Assembly (NCBI GenBank): GCA_963966185.1
Contig: CAWZYM010000139.1
Coordinates: 124,001-188,000 of the forward strand
Reading direction: 5' to 3'
Length of the DNA stretch: 64,000 nt
Origin: Rhabditoides inermis
Taxonomy: Eukaryota; Nematoda; Chromadorea; Rhabditida; Rhabditidae
The notes beneath the pieces were generated by a model, which made no database searches, was not told the DNA's origin, and was given only the letters and a program-made list of their open reading frames with translations. The position numbers and the translations under genes were made by a program. Positions 23,550-35,400 of the stretch are shown here, in pieces; positions within the stretch are counted from its first letter, which is position 1; every line of letters begins with the position of its first letter.

Positions 23550-23664
23550 GCAAGCCGAGCAGCACCACACCGGTCGCCACACAGTAATCAGTGCGGACAG
23601 GTATTATCTGAATTTTTTTTACATGTTTTGTTGATTGTGTTGTGAAAGTTTTATAGGTTAGTTG

Positions 23665-23670
23665 AATAAA
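23665..23670 (+). terminator. Poly(A) signal of the unrecognised gene
   Basis: AATAAA 116 bp beyond the proposed stop codon, the first such hexamer after it. Confidence 0.6.
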
Positions 23671-23756
23671 CAGTTTCACCGTCTGTGTCGTAGCGTAGTA
23701 CAAATGTCGGAGAAAAGAAGAGCAATCGAGATATGGTAGGAGAGAACTGACGGAGG

Positions 23757-23761
<5 letters not shown>

Positions 23762-23810
<49 letters not shown>
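23762..23810 (+). repeat. (GA)n microsatellite
   Basis: Pure GA run of about 48 bp, followed at 24001-24050 by further GA-rich sequence. Confidence 0.95.
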
Positions 23811-23812
<2 letters not shown>

Positions 23813-24053
23813 CATCACTGGTCGTTCGTAAAAATGATCAAGGAACGTGGAAAGGAATCAAAGAACTTGGAGTAGAGACATATCCTCTAGAGACGTATCG
23901 CTCGCGATTCAAAGTGATCCAAAGTGGGCGGAGCGACGAAACCCCGCCCTCCACCGATGAAGTATGAGATAAGAGTGGCGAGAGAGGGTACCACTCGATT
24001 GAGAGAGAGAGAGAGTGAGAGAGAGAGAGTGGGGGGCAGAGAGGTAGAGAAAG

Positions 24054-24222
24054 ACGACTGTTTTGTCGCAAAATGAAAGTGAAAACTCAAGATTTAAACA
24101 TGCCGAACTACCTTGAAATAAATTATTCCCTTAGCACGTTGGGTCTCAGTGCGACTGTTTTGTCGCAAGATCAAAGTAAAAACTCAAGCTGTGCTGAACT
24201 GTCCTGAAATATAGTTCTTCAG
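24054..24222 (+). repeat. Diverged single satellite monomer relic
   Basis: GACTGTTTTGTCGCAAAATG, AACTCAAGATTTAAACATG and CCCTTAGCACGTTGGGTC, then a second GACTGTTTTGTCGCAAGA and AACTCAAG, follow the order of landmarks in satellite family 2. About one and a third monomers, much diverged, lie 13.5 kb from the array. Confidence 0.75.
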
Positions 24223-24966
24223 CTGCTCTACCTGGTGAGACAGCCGCTGCAACAGTGCCAATCGAGCCAAGAACGATGACGGCTCGCTCTACATAGCGTC
24301 AGACAAATGCAATATTTTTTGAACAAGTTATTAATTTTCCCCATTCGGAACACTTTTTCACTTGTGGTGAGTGAAGAAAGAGAGCGGCATCTGCAGTGCT
24401 CTCCTCATCTACTCTCATCATCTGCTCCTTTGAGTCCTGTAGATGTACAGTGACGCAGTAAGGGCAGACAATCGTAGCTACACCCACCCACTCACCCTCC
24501 TTCTGAAAGAACAACTGATACAAGTGAGTTACGAACACAACAAGTGTATGAATAGCTGGTTCACGAAAAATGCATTTCCAACGGAAAATTGCGACTGATG
24601 TAGACAACATGAGACGAGCCGAGGATCACAGTTATGGAGAGAAACTGCGCGACTGATATCGACCGACCATGCGTGAATTCACGAATATTCCTTCACGTTC
24701 CGAGAAAGGAATATAGAATATTACGATAGGAAATAGAATATTACGTTTCAAAAAATTGTTTCCCGCAGTACGTTACTTCCCATTAGCGGAGTTGATTACA
24801 ATTTTAAACAACGTGGTGGTGTCGCTTTCGCGCGAGCCTAGTTTTTGCAATTTTCTTTATTTCTCGCTGATCTTCTCGATATTGTCTAGATGTATTTCTC
24901 ATGTACGAATTTTGCAATGTGTCCATGTCATGTTTGTTCTCTCTAGGCGCCGTCGCTGTGCGCAGA

Positions 24967-25026
24967 ATGTCCGACGAGCACTCGGGCCTCCTCATCAGCC
25001 ACAGTTCTGCACTTGCCCTCGATCAA
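24967..25026 (+). CDS. Candidate first coding exon, possibly of the alpha-arrestin gene
   Basis: A 20-codon open stretch (MSDEHSGLLIS to LALDQ) is preceded by the acceptor TTCTCTCTAG at 24946 and followed by the donor GTGAGT in phase 0. The first certain arrestin exon at 30582 also starts in phase 0 at its ATG, so a 5.5-kb intron could join them. The acceptor before the ATG would also suit a trans-spliced leader. There is no proof that it is transcribed. Confidence 0.35.
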
Positions 25027-26448
25027 GTGAGTTGTTTACTTGTTTGTTTACTATGTTGTTCATATGCGGGAAAGGGATCCCCGACTTGTCCTTGTCTGAC
25101 GGAGTCATCAGGCGCGTCTGCGTTGATGGTGATGAGAGCGCGGCGGCCACTCGGGCAATTACCGGGCTCTCATTGCCTCTTCCGGCTATAAGCAGCCATC
25201 TATAGGCGTTCCGGCCTCCGCTCATTACCGCCCTCTTCCCCTTCTATTGTCTCGCTAATGTGGCTGCGAGCTCGTTACAATGAGCCAGCAACATAACAAC
25301 GCCGGCTTGTGGCCGTTGCCGTTGTTTGTGTTTATGATGTATTATAATGAATATTCTATGATTCTATATTACAGTATCATAATTAATCAGTGATTTCTGA
25401 TTAAAGGCCAGTGCAACACGGCAGAGGCGGGCCTGCTGTGTTGTTGCTACTCTCCAATCCACTCTCCTCTCGTCACCCCTCAAGTGCTTTCGAAATCTCA
25501 AGCCGATTCGAATGCGCTAGTTTGCATGGTTTATGCTATCGATTAGAAATATGACGTCATTATCGTTCTGCATTTTTATCCACTGATGAACATGCTGTCA
25601 TCAACATTTGTCCTCCGCACTTTTCCAGCATAACTCGTTACATTATGAAATACGCAATGTGTCAATGAAGTAGGAGCAGATGGATGATCTATGTGCATAG
25701 CTGACTCACTCCTCATCTCTCATCATTGCGCGGTGTCGAAACTCGAAAAATGACACGTGCTCTGTTTTCCCAGTTTGTGTTTGCGTTTTGCGAGCGAGTG
25801 GAGACGCAGGCGTTTCTCTTCATTATGCCTTTTCCACGGTCTGTGTAGCTTGTCTCTGTTTGTTCTTGCCAAATCAATTTGCGATTTCGGGGCGTAGTGA
25901 AATACGAAACGCATAAAATGAGACTGCTTCTGCTTCTGTTGGAGGTTGGACTGCTGCGACTGCGAGAAGCCCGGACAAATCAAACGAAGAAACCATTCAC
26001 CTCCCTTCATCCCAATGGCATCGTTGTTTTCTTTCTCGCGAGATGCTTTGTGCGTCGCCGCTAATCTCTTGAGCTCATCGCGACGCGGATTTATCTCCTC
26101 AGCCTGATTGTTTTTTTTGTGCGCCGGGAAGTTGAAACATATTTCCTCCCGCTGCGCGCATTCCGCTCTAGTTCACAACATTACCGCTCGCCTGTTTCAC
26201 CCCCGCTTTGATCAGATAATTAGGGTGAGAGTGGACAGGCGAGCCGAGGCGACAGACGTTGATGCGATCTGATCCCAGCACCTGATACATTTGCGCACCG
26301 CACCGTGAAACGCACCCGTAAATTAGCGACGATCGCTTTTGGAGGTGATGATGTCTGTTTCGAAACGCATGCGGTATTAGACGAGCGCGCATATCGCATA
26401 TTTCCGGTATGGAGACATGGCCATCGCTCATTCCTCCTCATTTCCGCT

Positions 26449-26453
<5 letters not shown>

Positions 26454-26494
<41 letters not shown>
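26454..26494 (+). repeat. (CT)n microsatellite
   Basis: Pure CT run of about 40 bp. Confidence 0.95.
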
Positions 26495-26496
<2 letters not shown>

Positions 26497-27297
26497 ACAC
26501 CAGCGCGTCATTTGCGGACGCGACCCTCTGATACCTGCCGCCCTGACCCTCTCTGATCCGCGCACTCTCTCCCCCTCTCTCTGCTCTCACCGGCTGGCAA
26601 GGAGAGGAGGGGTGGATATTGATTGAGTGTATTGAATGGATGGAGAGAGTGGGAGAGGGAGAGAGTGCGCGGATCATTGTTTGAGTCAGACCGTGCGTGG
26701 ATGCGTTGCGAACGCGACGAGTCGTGTTTCTCTCTTTTCCCGTTTGTCCCTCGCATTGCTTGCTGTGATTCAATCAGCTGCTCTCGAATGTTTGAGTTTG
26801 TCTGTCACTCATAAGCAAAGCATAACCGTCTCATCAAATTGTTGTGAAATGTGTTCGCTTATTGTTGACGAAACATCTTGTTGTGGTTGTAGTTGTTATT
26901 GTACACGCGCGGTGATTGACGTGTTGCATTGAATAGGGGCGAGACCGAGAGTGTGTATGTGTGATGTGAGTGTATGGGCTCGCCGGCTCGACCCAGTTTC
27001 CGCCATTTTCCACCACCACAACCATGTTTTACACACATGGACACGGCCGCTTGGCGGTTTACGCCACTCTCCGCGCTCGCCCCACGGACTCGCTCAATTT
27101 TCCGGTTTCACTCTACCGTTACCGGTATTGACTCGGCTTGGCCGTGCTTTAATGACTGCGAATCACGAAGCGAACGCGGTGTTTTTTTTCTCGCTCTCTG
27201 TCGCCAAGACGCTTGCAAATTGTGCGCAGCTGCTGTCGGTGGTGATGTTATGTCATGTAGATTGGTCGGCGAGAATTGATAGCCGTTCGATGCTGGG

Positions 27298-27300
<3 letters not shown>

Positions 27301-27378
<78 letters not shown>
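27301..27378 (+). repeat. (GA)n microsatellite
   Basis: GA run of about 76 bp interrupted once by a C near 27339 and once by an A near 27377. Confidence 0.95.
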
Positions 27379-27386
<8 letters not shown>

Positions 27387-30300
27387 TGGATGTCGCGGGG
27401 TGGAAGATGAGATGCGAATTGAGATTGGCGGAGAGAGAACGGACTAAGGAAAGAATGCCGCGCATCTCCAGAATTCTCCCTTTTGCATGTGCGTGATATG
27501 GGATCAGTGCGGAATGCGCACTAGGACGCGTCGCACTTGCTCGCGTCTCTCTCTCTCCAGCTGTCGGGGTGTTTTTGTTGTGTCTTTGATCTGCCTGCTC
27601 CGTCTCTCGTTTCTTCGCCAACTCATCTCCGGTGCTGTCGTCTTGTGTCAGAGATGAGGATGGAAGAGTGCTTGCCCGAGTGTTCGCTACTCGGATAACC
27701 GCACAATGCATCATCTCTCCTTTCTCCATTGTCTATACTCTCTCGTCATCCTGTTTCTCTGGCGTCTTTCCGATCAGTGCACTTTCTCGCCCGAACACCT
27801 GACTCACTCGCGTTCACACGGATGGCATAAACAATTTTGTGTTGAGTAGGAGGAGAAGGAGCTATGGCTTCCTGATCATCCATAATTATCGATTGGATGT
27901 TTTGATCTCGCCGGCTCGCGATATTTTCCTGTTTCCTCACTTCACTTGTTTTTAAGAAGAGTGAGTGAGTAACAGAGCGAGTGAGGGTGGGGGAGTAGTG
28001 TGTTGTTAAGTGTTGGTATGTTACTATGGAAATATTAATCTGGCTGCTGTGTTATTTGTACATGAGTAGCTATGGGAAGGAAATGCGTTTTTTCATGTGC
28101 TCGTGAAAGTGTTGTGTGTTGTGACACGGATTTGTATTGTTCGCTTTTCTTGCGGCGTAGATTAGTATTTTGAGAGGGTGTGGCTGGAGATAAGACTGTT
28201 TCCAAGTGACTGTGTTTTCTTGTCCTTTCGCGGTGACATTGATTGACGAGAGAGACAGTCTGTATCTCTACTTTTGTATTTACAAGTACCCACCGCACAC
28301 TGTGTAAGAACAGTGAAACACGGGCTAGCACAGCCAGTACTGGTTAGCCACTGGTACTGCGGTAGGTTGCAGCGGCTCAATTATGCGAAACTCGCGCGTT
28401 GTTTTCGGAAATAACTGGACGGCGAGACCCGCTAGACGGGACGGGTTTCATGGTTTATGTATGCCGGTCTAGAGGTGGGCGAACATTGTGTCAGAGTAGA
28501 GTGGTTTGCGCTCGACTACTGTTGTTATTCACACATGTCTTTTATATCTTTATATTCGCCCATTTCTTATAGAGAGGAGAGAAATATGGGGGTGAGAGTG
28601 GATGTATGGCCTATGTCTCAGTGCCGAAGGGGAAGGGTGTTAATGCGGCTCGGCAACACTCTTGTCATTTCTCTCTCTAGACGCATTCATGTGTGCGTTC
28701 ATGTCTGCCATACTGCCATGTGTATGTGTGTGTGTGTGCATTGGATGTGCCGCGTGGCGATTCTATGCGACTGTAAGTAGATGCGCAAACGGTTTGTCGA
28801 TGCGTGTTCCACGTGCCGCGTGTCTCTGTTTCTATATCGCGTCACAATGTGCGTTGTTTTATAATCAGTAAGTAGCATATTCCCATTTTTGTTTCCTAAT
28901 CCTAGCAATCATGCCGAGAGACGGATGGAATTATTGCATCAAGATTTGCATAATCCCTCTTGGATAGCGGGTTGAATAGCTAGCTTCTTTCGAGATGCGA
29001 GATGCGGAGGCGTATAAGGAGATATGACGGTGTTTTGCTTCTGCTGCCCTTTTTTGCAATTTGCTCTCGGAAAATTGCTCGCTGTGAGAAATTGGATTCT
29101 TGTGTTGGGTGTTGTGTCTTTGTGGGTTGAATAGGAGATGGAGAATAGGAAAGGAAACAAGCGGGCACAAGTAATGAATACGTGATGAATTTTCGAGCCG
29201 CCAGGAGGCGAGGCGAGTGGAGAGAGAAAGAGGGGAAAGGAGGGCGAGTCGCGCGTTCGATTCAATGTAATGAACGAGACGGCTATTTCTGGACGCAGGA
29301 ATGACTTTTCGCTGTTCCCCATGTCTCGCCAGGGACGGTGAAGGATGATTGGCAATGTGTCATGCGGAAGAGTCACTGTCGCCTCTTCTTTTCGCGCCGC
29401 GTCCTATGGCAAGAAAGGTGTGTGTTGCCAAAGAATTCTAGATTAGTCTCGCGGGAATTTCGGAGAGCGAGATGTTGGTATATTTGTTGCCGTGTAACTC
29501 GATCTCTTGTCTTTTCGTCTTCAGTGAGTGAGTACTCACTACTCACTACACTACTCACGGTCTACTCTCTGTATCGACAAATCGCATTTGTACTTTTATT
29601 TTGTTGCATCCCCCCCCTTTCTCTCTGTCGAGTTAACGCGTCCTCGATTGCTCTTCTCACCGAATTTACATGTAAGTGTTTCGAAAGCGAGTTCTTCTTC
29701 ACTCTATTTTTAGTTTTATGTCGCTGTTTTGTTCTCGTTGCCCGCGAACCACGATAGCCTCTTGTGCATTCTTCATGGATGATGATAATAGTGTGCTGTG
29801 GTTGGCATCGCTTTCGCTTTCGCCAGTGCGCGACAATTGATTACGCGAAAAAATGTAAATAGCGCGTAGACGGTGGAGGGCGCAGACGTGAAATAAAGCG
29901 AGGAAGTACGTGTTTGGAGGAGGGTGTGGATCGGGGGCAGATATGGAGGGTGGTCGGTTGACCATCTGGTATGTGTGAGCTAGTGAACGAATGGCAATGT
30001 GTGACTGAGAGGAGTGAGAGAAGTCGACTCTGCAAAATCACTTATCCTGTCTGTAATTCAAGTTGATGAAGTTGCTATTGCGTTATGATTGTGCCATTTC
30101 ATTTTCATGTCTATTTGTCAAGGGATTGTTTGTCCGGTTATATTTAGTAATGGGGCAGTGGTTTGTCATGATCGTGTTTTTTGTGGGTGTGAGGTGGGTC
30201 CGAGTGGTCCTGCAGGTATGAGTGTTCCACACTAACCACTCACAACGGGGGCGAAACGCGAAAGTATCCATTTCCCGCGATGGAATGTTTCACTTCACTC

Positions 30301-30519
30301 CCACTGTCTCTCTCGCCCGTCTCTTTCTCTCCGCGAACCGCGAACCGCAACACCACTCTCGGTGATTGTTGGTTTGTTGTGCTGGTTTCGTTCTCTCTCT
30401 CGCACTCTCTTCTCTCTCTAGGATCTCTCTCGCCGTTTTTCTATGACGTTGCACAGAGTTTCTGCCGCAGCTCTTGCGGTAGAATGTCAGTGTGTTTCGA
30501 GTGGATTGTGATTTATTTG

Positions 30520-30555
<36 letters not shown>

Positions 30556-30581
30556 AATTGATTGATTGATTGATGTTGCAG

Positions 30582-31526
30582 ATGGGACCGGAGGCTCTGG
30601 TGAAGAAGTTTGAGCTCACACTCGACGCCGGCGAAAACCCCGTTTTCAAGGTGATTTTTTTTGTTCTTGGAACATTCTTTAAAATCAATATGTACCGATT
30701 TCGTTCACTTTGTTCACATACTGAAAATGCAAATATATTGAAACATACATACGTTTCCAACTGCTTACTCATCCATGAATCAGTGGAATTATACACAAGT
30801 TCTAATGTGTTGAATAGTTGGATAGGTTCTATTTTTAGAAATGTTGTGTGATTCATTGCTGACTACTTTTTGCATCTGTCTATCTGTCGTCTGTTTTATC
30901 GCGTTCTCGCGATCGCTGTAGACTGTAAATTGAGACATTAGACGAAGCGTTATTGCTGTGTTTTTTTCTTGTGAGTCAGAGATACAGATAGTCAGTTTCC
31001 TTGGAATAGGAACTGATCACGGATGCGTTGTTTGCACATTATTTCAATGTGAGTCATGGATATAGGAGATCTATAAAATTGCCATCATGCACATTCTGGC
31101 ATAAAAGTTGTAGAAAAAAACTTGGAGAGACACAGGAAAGAAGAAAGGGAACAGGGAAGATGTGTACTATGCGTACCTAATTAGCATATTGCAGGGCGGC
31201 GAGGTGATCACGGGCAAGATCCACGTGGAGCTGGCCAAGGCGGCCACCATTCGAGCAGTCAAGCTGCAGCTCAAGGTAGGGTGGGGAGTTGTATTTGTAT
31301 GTATTGAGGGCATGCGTATGTTTGACTGATTACACGCTGTTCATAATTTTGCTCTAATGTTGATTTTTTTCGATTGTAAATCGAGTATGAAGGTGGTCTA
31401 TTGATAGGCATGCCATTTTTCCCTTTCTGGAAACGTCTTGAAACATGTTCCAAGCGTTTTAACATTTTGGTTTTCAGGGTCGTGCGGTGTGTCTCAACGA
31501 GAAGAAGCGTGCCGATGTTGAGAAGG

Positions 31527-31571
<45 letters not shown>

Positions 31572-32372
31572 GGAGAGAGAGGGAGGTCACGTCTTTCCTG
31601 TGCAGGTCTACTTTGACTCTGACATGACGATCCTGGAGCGTCCTCCGGGAGTCCCGGAGCCCGGACACTTCAACTGGATAGAGAACTACGAGTACACGTG
31701 AGTTGCATTGTTATGCTGCTTGTTAATAGTTTCAAAGTAGTTACATAGCTAAACGACGCGATATTGTGTTTTGAGTGAAGAAACTTTTACTATTCTTTCC
31801 GTGATACATATTTCAAGTCGTCTTTCCAGCCTTCCATTCGAGTGTCCCCTGCCTCGCGGCTGTCCCACCAGCTACGAAGGACCCCACGCATACGTGCGCT
31901 ATTTCATCAAGTCAGTCCCACCTTGTTCCCTCTCACTTCTCACCCTTCGCCCTCGCTCTTCTCATCCCTCTCTTCCAGGGCGTCTCTGGTGGAGGACTGC
32001 GGCAAGGAGTACTATGTGAAAAAGGCCTTCCCGCTGGTTGCTCCCAGTGAGGTGAGTATATTATTAGCATTCATGTTATCATTGTTTCATTGTTTTTCGC
32101 GTTACAATAGGAGAAATGCGACGTCAATTGAGATTGACCGATGATATGTTGTACAACAGCTGTATGTGTGTTGAGACGTATTTTTGTTCGGTTTTCAATT
32201 TTTTCGTTGTACTGCTACACTGCTAGATTTGTATGTAACATTAAGACGATTTGTCATGTCTTGTTTACTAGTACACAATATGCTTGCAGGGCTACTCTGT
32301 GGCTGGGGAGCCAGTGTCGGCCGAACACACTGTCGCATATGGAAAGTGTTGCTGCAAGGGAAAGGTAAACTC

Positions 32373-32413
<41 letters not shown>

Positions 32414-35400
32414 ATTGACTGCTTCTTATAAAGAACGTTTATTGCCGCAAAAACCTACAAATATTTCGTTGTGTGTTTGATGTGACATGTGAAACTTATT
32501 TGTTTTGATGAGGTTTGAAAGATGCATCCTGATTGTGTGACCTTCGCGCTGTGTTGCAGGTGAAGGCTGATCTGTCGCTGCCCAAGTCGTGTTATCTGCC
32601 GGGTGAGAAGGTGGTCGGCCACCTCAAGATCGGAGACAAGCACCCCAAGAATGTACTCGAGAACGTGCGTAGGGTTGTGTGCAATTGCATTATCCCATTC
32701 ATTTCACTGCGATCTTTGTTGATCGTAAAACTTATTTTGAAATTTAGAAAGAGTTGCAGTAGTTTGTGAACGAATGTATATTTTTTTCAGAAAGATGTAA
32801 GTACGATTGGTGATGAGTGTTTAGTGTTTCATCGTGGAAATAGAGACATCTAACCCCCATGTATGCCGACTAATCTTTTGGAATGCCTTTTTATTTTGAC
32901 GTTGTATTGATACACTCTTGAATGTCGTTCACTAGAAGTTTAGAAGCAGTGTTCCAAACAGGCATCTAACTAACCATATGGATCTATCATTGTGTCTCTT
33001 TAAGATGGAGGTTCGTCTGGTGGACCGTGTGGTGCGAGTAGCCGACCCGACACAGAACGACGCCAGCCCCTGGAGGACCCTCATGTACCAGTAAGTCACT
33101 CTTATCTTATTTCCAGACCCTTCTTTTTGTCTTAGAAAGTCACTGAACTCCCTCACTTACCATGCGCAATGTATGTGTGACAATACAATGATTGTCTCAA
33201 GTTATAGGAATATAATTTTTTATCAGAGAACGAAGAATACCCATAAAGCTGCTACCGAAATGTGTATACAATACACATCGAGTCAAGCTGTACAAATATA
33301 CACGTAGTTAATAATGGGGCGGAGCGATGAGAGGCGGCGTTTAGGCGGCGCGTCTCTGGGCCACGAGGGCTCCGAGGCAGGGCGCATAAAAGTCGGGAAT
33401 CATGTCGTTGCGTCCCTCCGCCTGGTTCTCGGCAATGTCAGTCAGCTGAAATAAAAAGGAATTATTATCATTTTACCACCATCATTGGATTACTAGGAAT
33501 GCTGACTGATAGGAAATGTTAAGCACAGTGATATGCGTGTTCATACCTGGTGGCATCCGGAAAGCACGAGCAGTGTGTGAAGGCCGTGGTCTCGGCCGAA
33601 CTTGACGTCTGTGTTGGTGCGGTCGCCGACCATGAGAGTGCGAGACGGATCCACGTTCCACCTGGAAAGAGAAGGGTTAGAAAGGAAGAAGAGATTGGAA
33701 ACGCCTCACCTTCTCTGAATGTACTCGAATGCTGGAGAGCAGGGCTTGCCGACAGTGATCGGGTTCCTTCCGGAGGCGACCTTGACAGCCGCGACAATGG
33801 GACCAGCATCGGGGATGATGACTCCGGGCACCGGCCCCGGACACGTCTCGTCCTCGTTGGTCGCCACGAAGGTGACCTCCTTGTCCTGCAGGTAGTTGGC
33901 TGCCTTCATCAGCTTGTGGTAGTTGAAGTGCTTCTCGTAGCCGATCAGCACCGCCCCGACGTCCTCCTTCTTCTCCTCCAGCTCTATGTCGAACATGAAG
34001 GCAGAGCCGTCAGAGTCGTCGGGCTTCTCCATTCCGTGGCCAAAGTACTGGATGCCCAGGAGGTCCATTTCGTCGCGCATGCCCTTGGAGCCAATCATGT
34101 ACACCTATAAGAGAACGGGTTGGAATGATTTCTTGCTCTTCCTCTTGCTCACCTTCTTGTGCTGCCTGGCTCCTCCCTTGGCGAGTCCGGCCTGCTTGAG
34201 TGTGTCTGCGGCGACGGCAGCCGGGTTGACGAGGTTCTTCTCGTTGATCTTTGCCGGGTATCCCAGCTTGGCCAGCTTCTTTGCGTACACGGCGCGGCTC
34301 TTGGTGGCGTTGTTGGTGAGCACGATGACTCGCTTGTTCCTTTTGAGCAGATACTCGACCAGCTTGGGCGAACCCGGCATCACATCGTCGCCCAGCCACA
34401 GAACGCCTACAGTAGTCAATGAGTATACCGTACAATAATGCACTGTTGTTTACCACTCACCATCGGCGTCGAAGATGAAGGTGTCGATTTGATCGCAGAG
34501 GTCGTGGAACATGTCGGCGGTGAGAGCCTCGGGCTGCCTGACCTCTACGTGGGAAGGCACATCGATGAGGAGAGACTTCTTCAGGGGAGTCAGGTCCATG
34601 GCAGCGGACACAGTCTCTTTCGGATGAGGAGACATGGTAGTAGATGAGTAGGCAAGTGCTAATGCAGCTGGTGATGTCTGTCGGAAAGAGCGGCTCTTAT
34701 ATACCCCTGTCAAGAGAAGGGTGGGGAAGACTCTCGTCATCCATGCTACATTCACGTGAACAACGGGGTGCACTATTGCGTGCGTGTGTTCTCTCCTTTC
34801 ACTCTACAACATGTACTCGTCACTACGTTCGACGACCTCTTACCACCATACCCACCTGCACTCTCACTATCATCTATCAACATTCTGTACACCCTGATAT
34901 GAACACTCCTACACTCCACTCTCTTACTTTGTCGTACACAATGCCTCGTTTGCCGTCACCCGTAATAGATAACAGTCATGTATATTGTACTGGAATTTGG
35001 CAGACACTGACATCACTGATAGTGATATGTTCTCTTTTGAAGTTATTTTGGTCCTTCAATTTCGCTGAAGTGGTCAGATGTTTACGGTAACAAACTTATT
35101 ACTTAAATTTCACATCTCATTGAAACATACAAGAGTTTTATAATGACTGCCTCAGTCTATTTCCCGGTAGGTTACTTGTCTTAGTCTTCAATTGGATAGC
35201 GAGTAGTTTCTTTCGAGGTATCTGAATGAAGGAAGAGCGGTATATGAATTTCATGTCTAATCGCACCCGCTTGCAGTAAGCTGGACTCTACCGGCTCGGC
35301 GGCGCCTCGCTCGAAGAAGGCCCCGCTGGAGCTGCACGCCCTCCACCTCATCACTGTCCCCGCCGTCGTACCCACCACCAGGGGTGAGGATTGGAAGAAA

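Larger units (their letters stand above)
25027..30570. other. Long non-coding interval upstream of the arrestin gene
   Basis: No exon I can support beyond the candidate at its left edge. It holds a CT tract (26454-26494), two GA tracts (27301-27378), a TG run (28723-28739) and a GATT run (30521-30575). Patches at 26.0-27.5 kb are GC-rich. It may be a long first intron or promoter region of the arrestin gene. Confidence 0.5.

Noticed and set aside
27253..27729. 158-codon minus-strand ORF with a Ser-Leu run
   Set aside because: The run is a translated CT tract, and the flanking residues match nothing and have no splice or start support.
33550..34110. 186-codon plus-strand ORF
   Set aside because: Antisense shadow of the phosphatase exons, which carry the catalytic motifs and correct splice sites.
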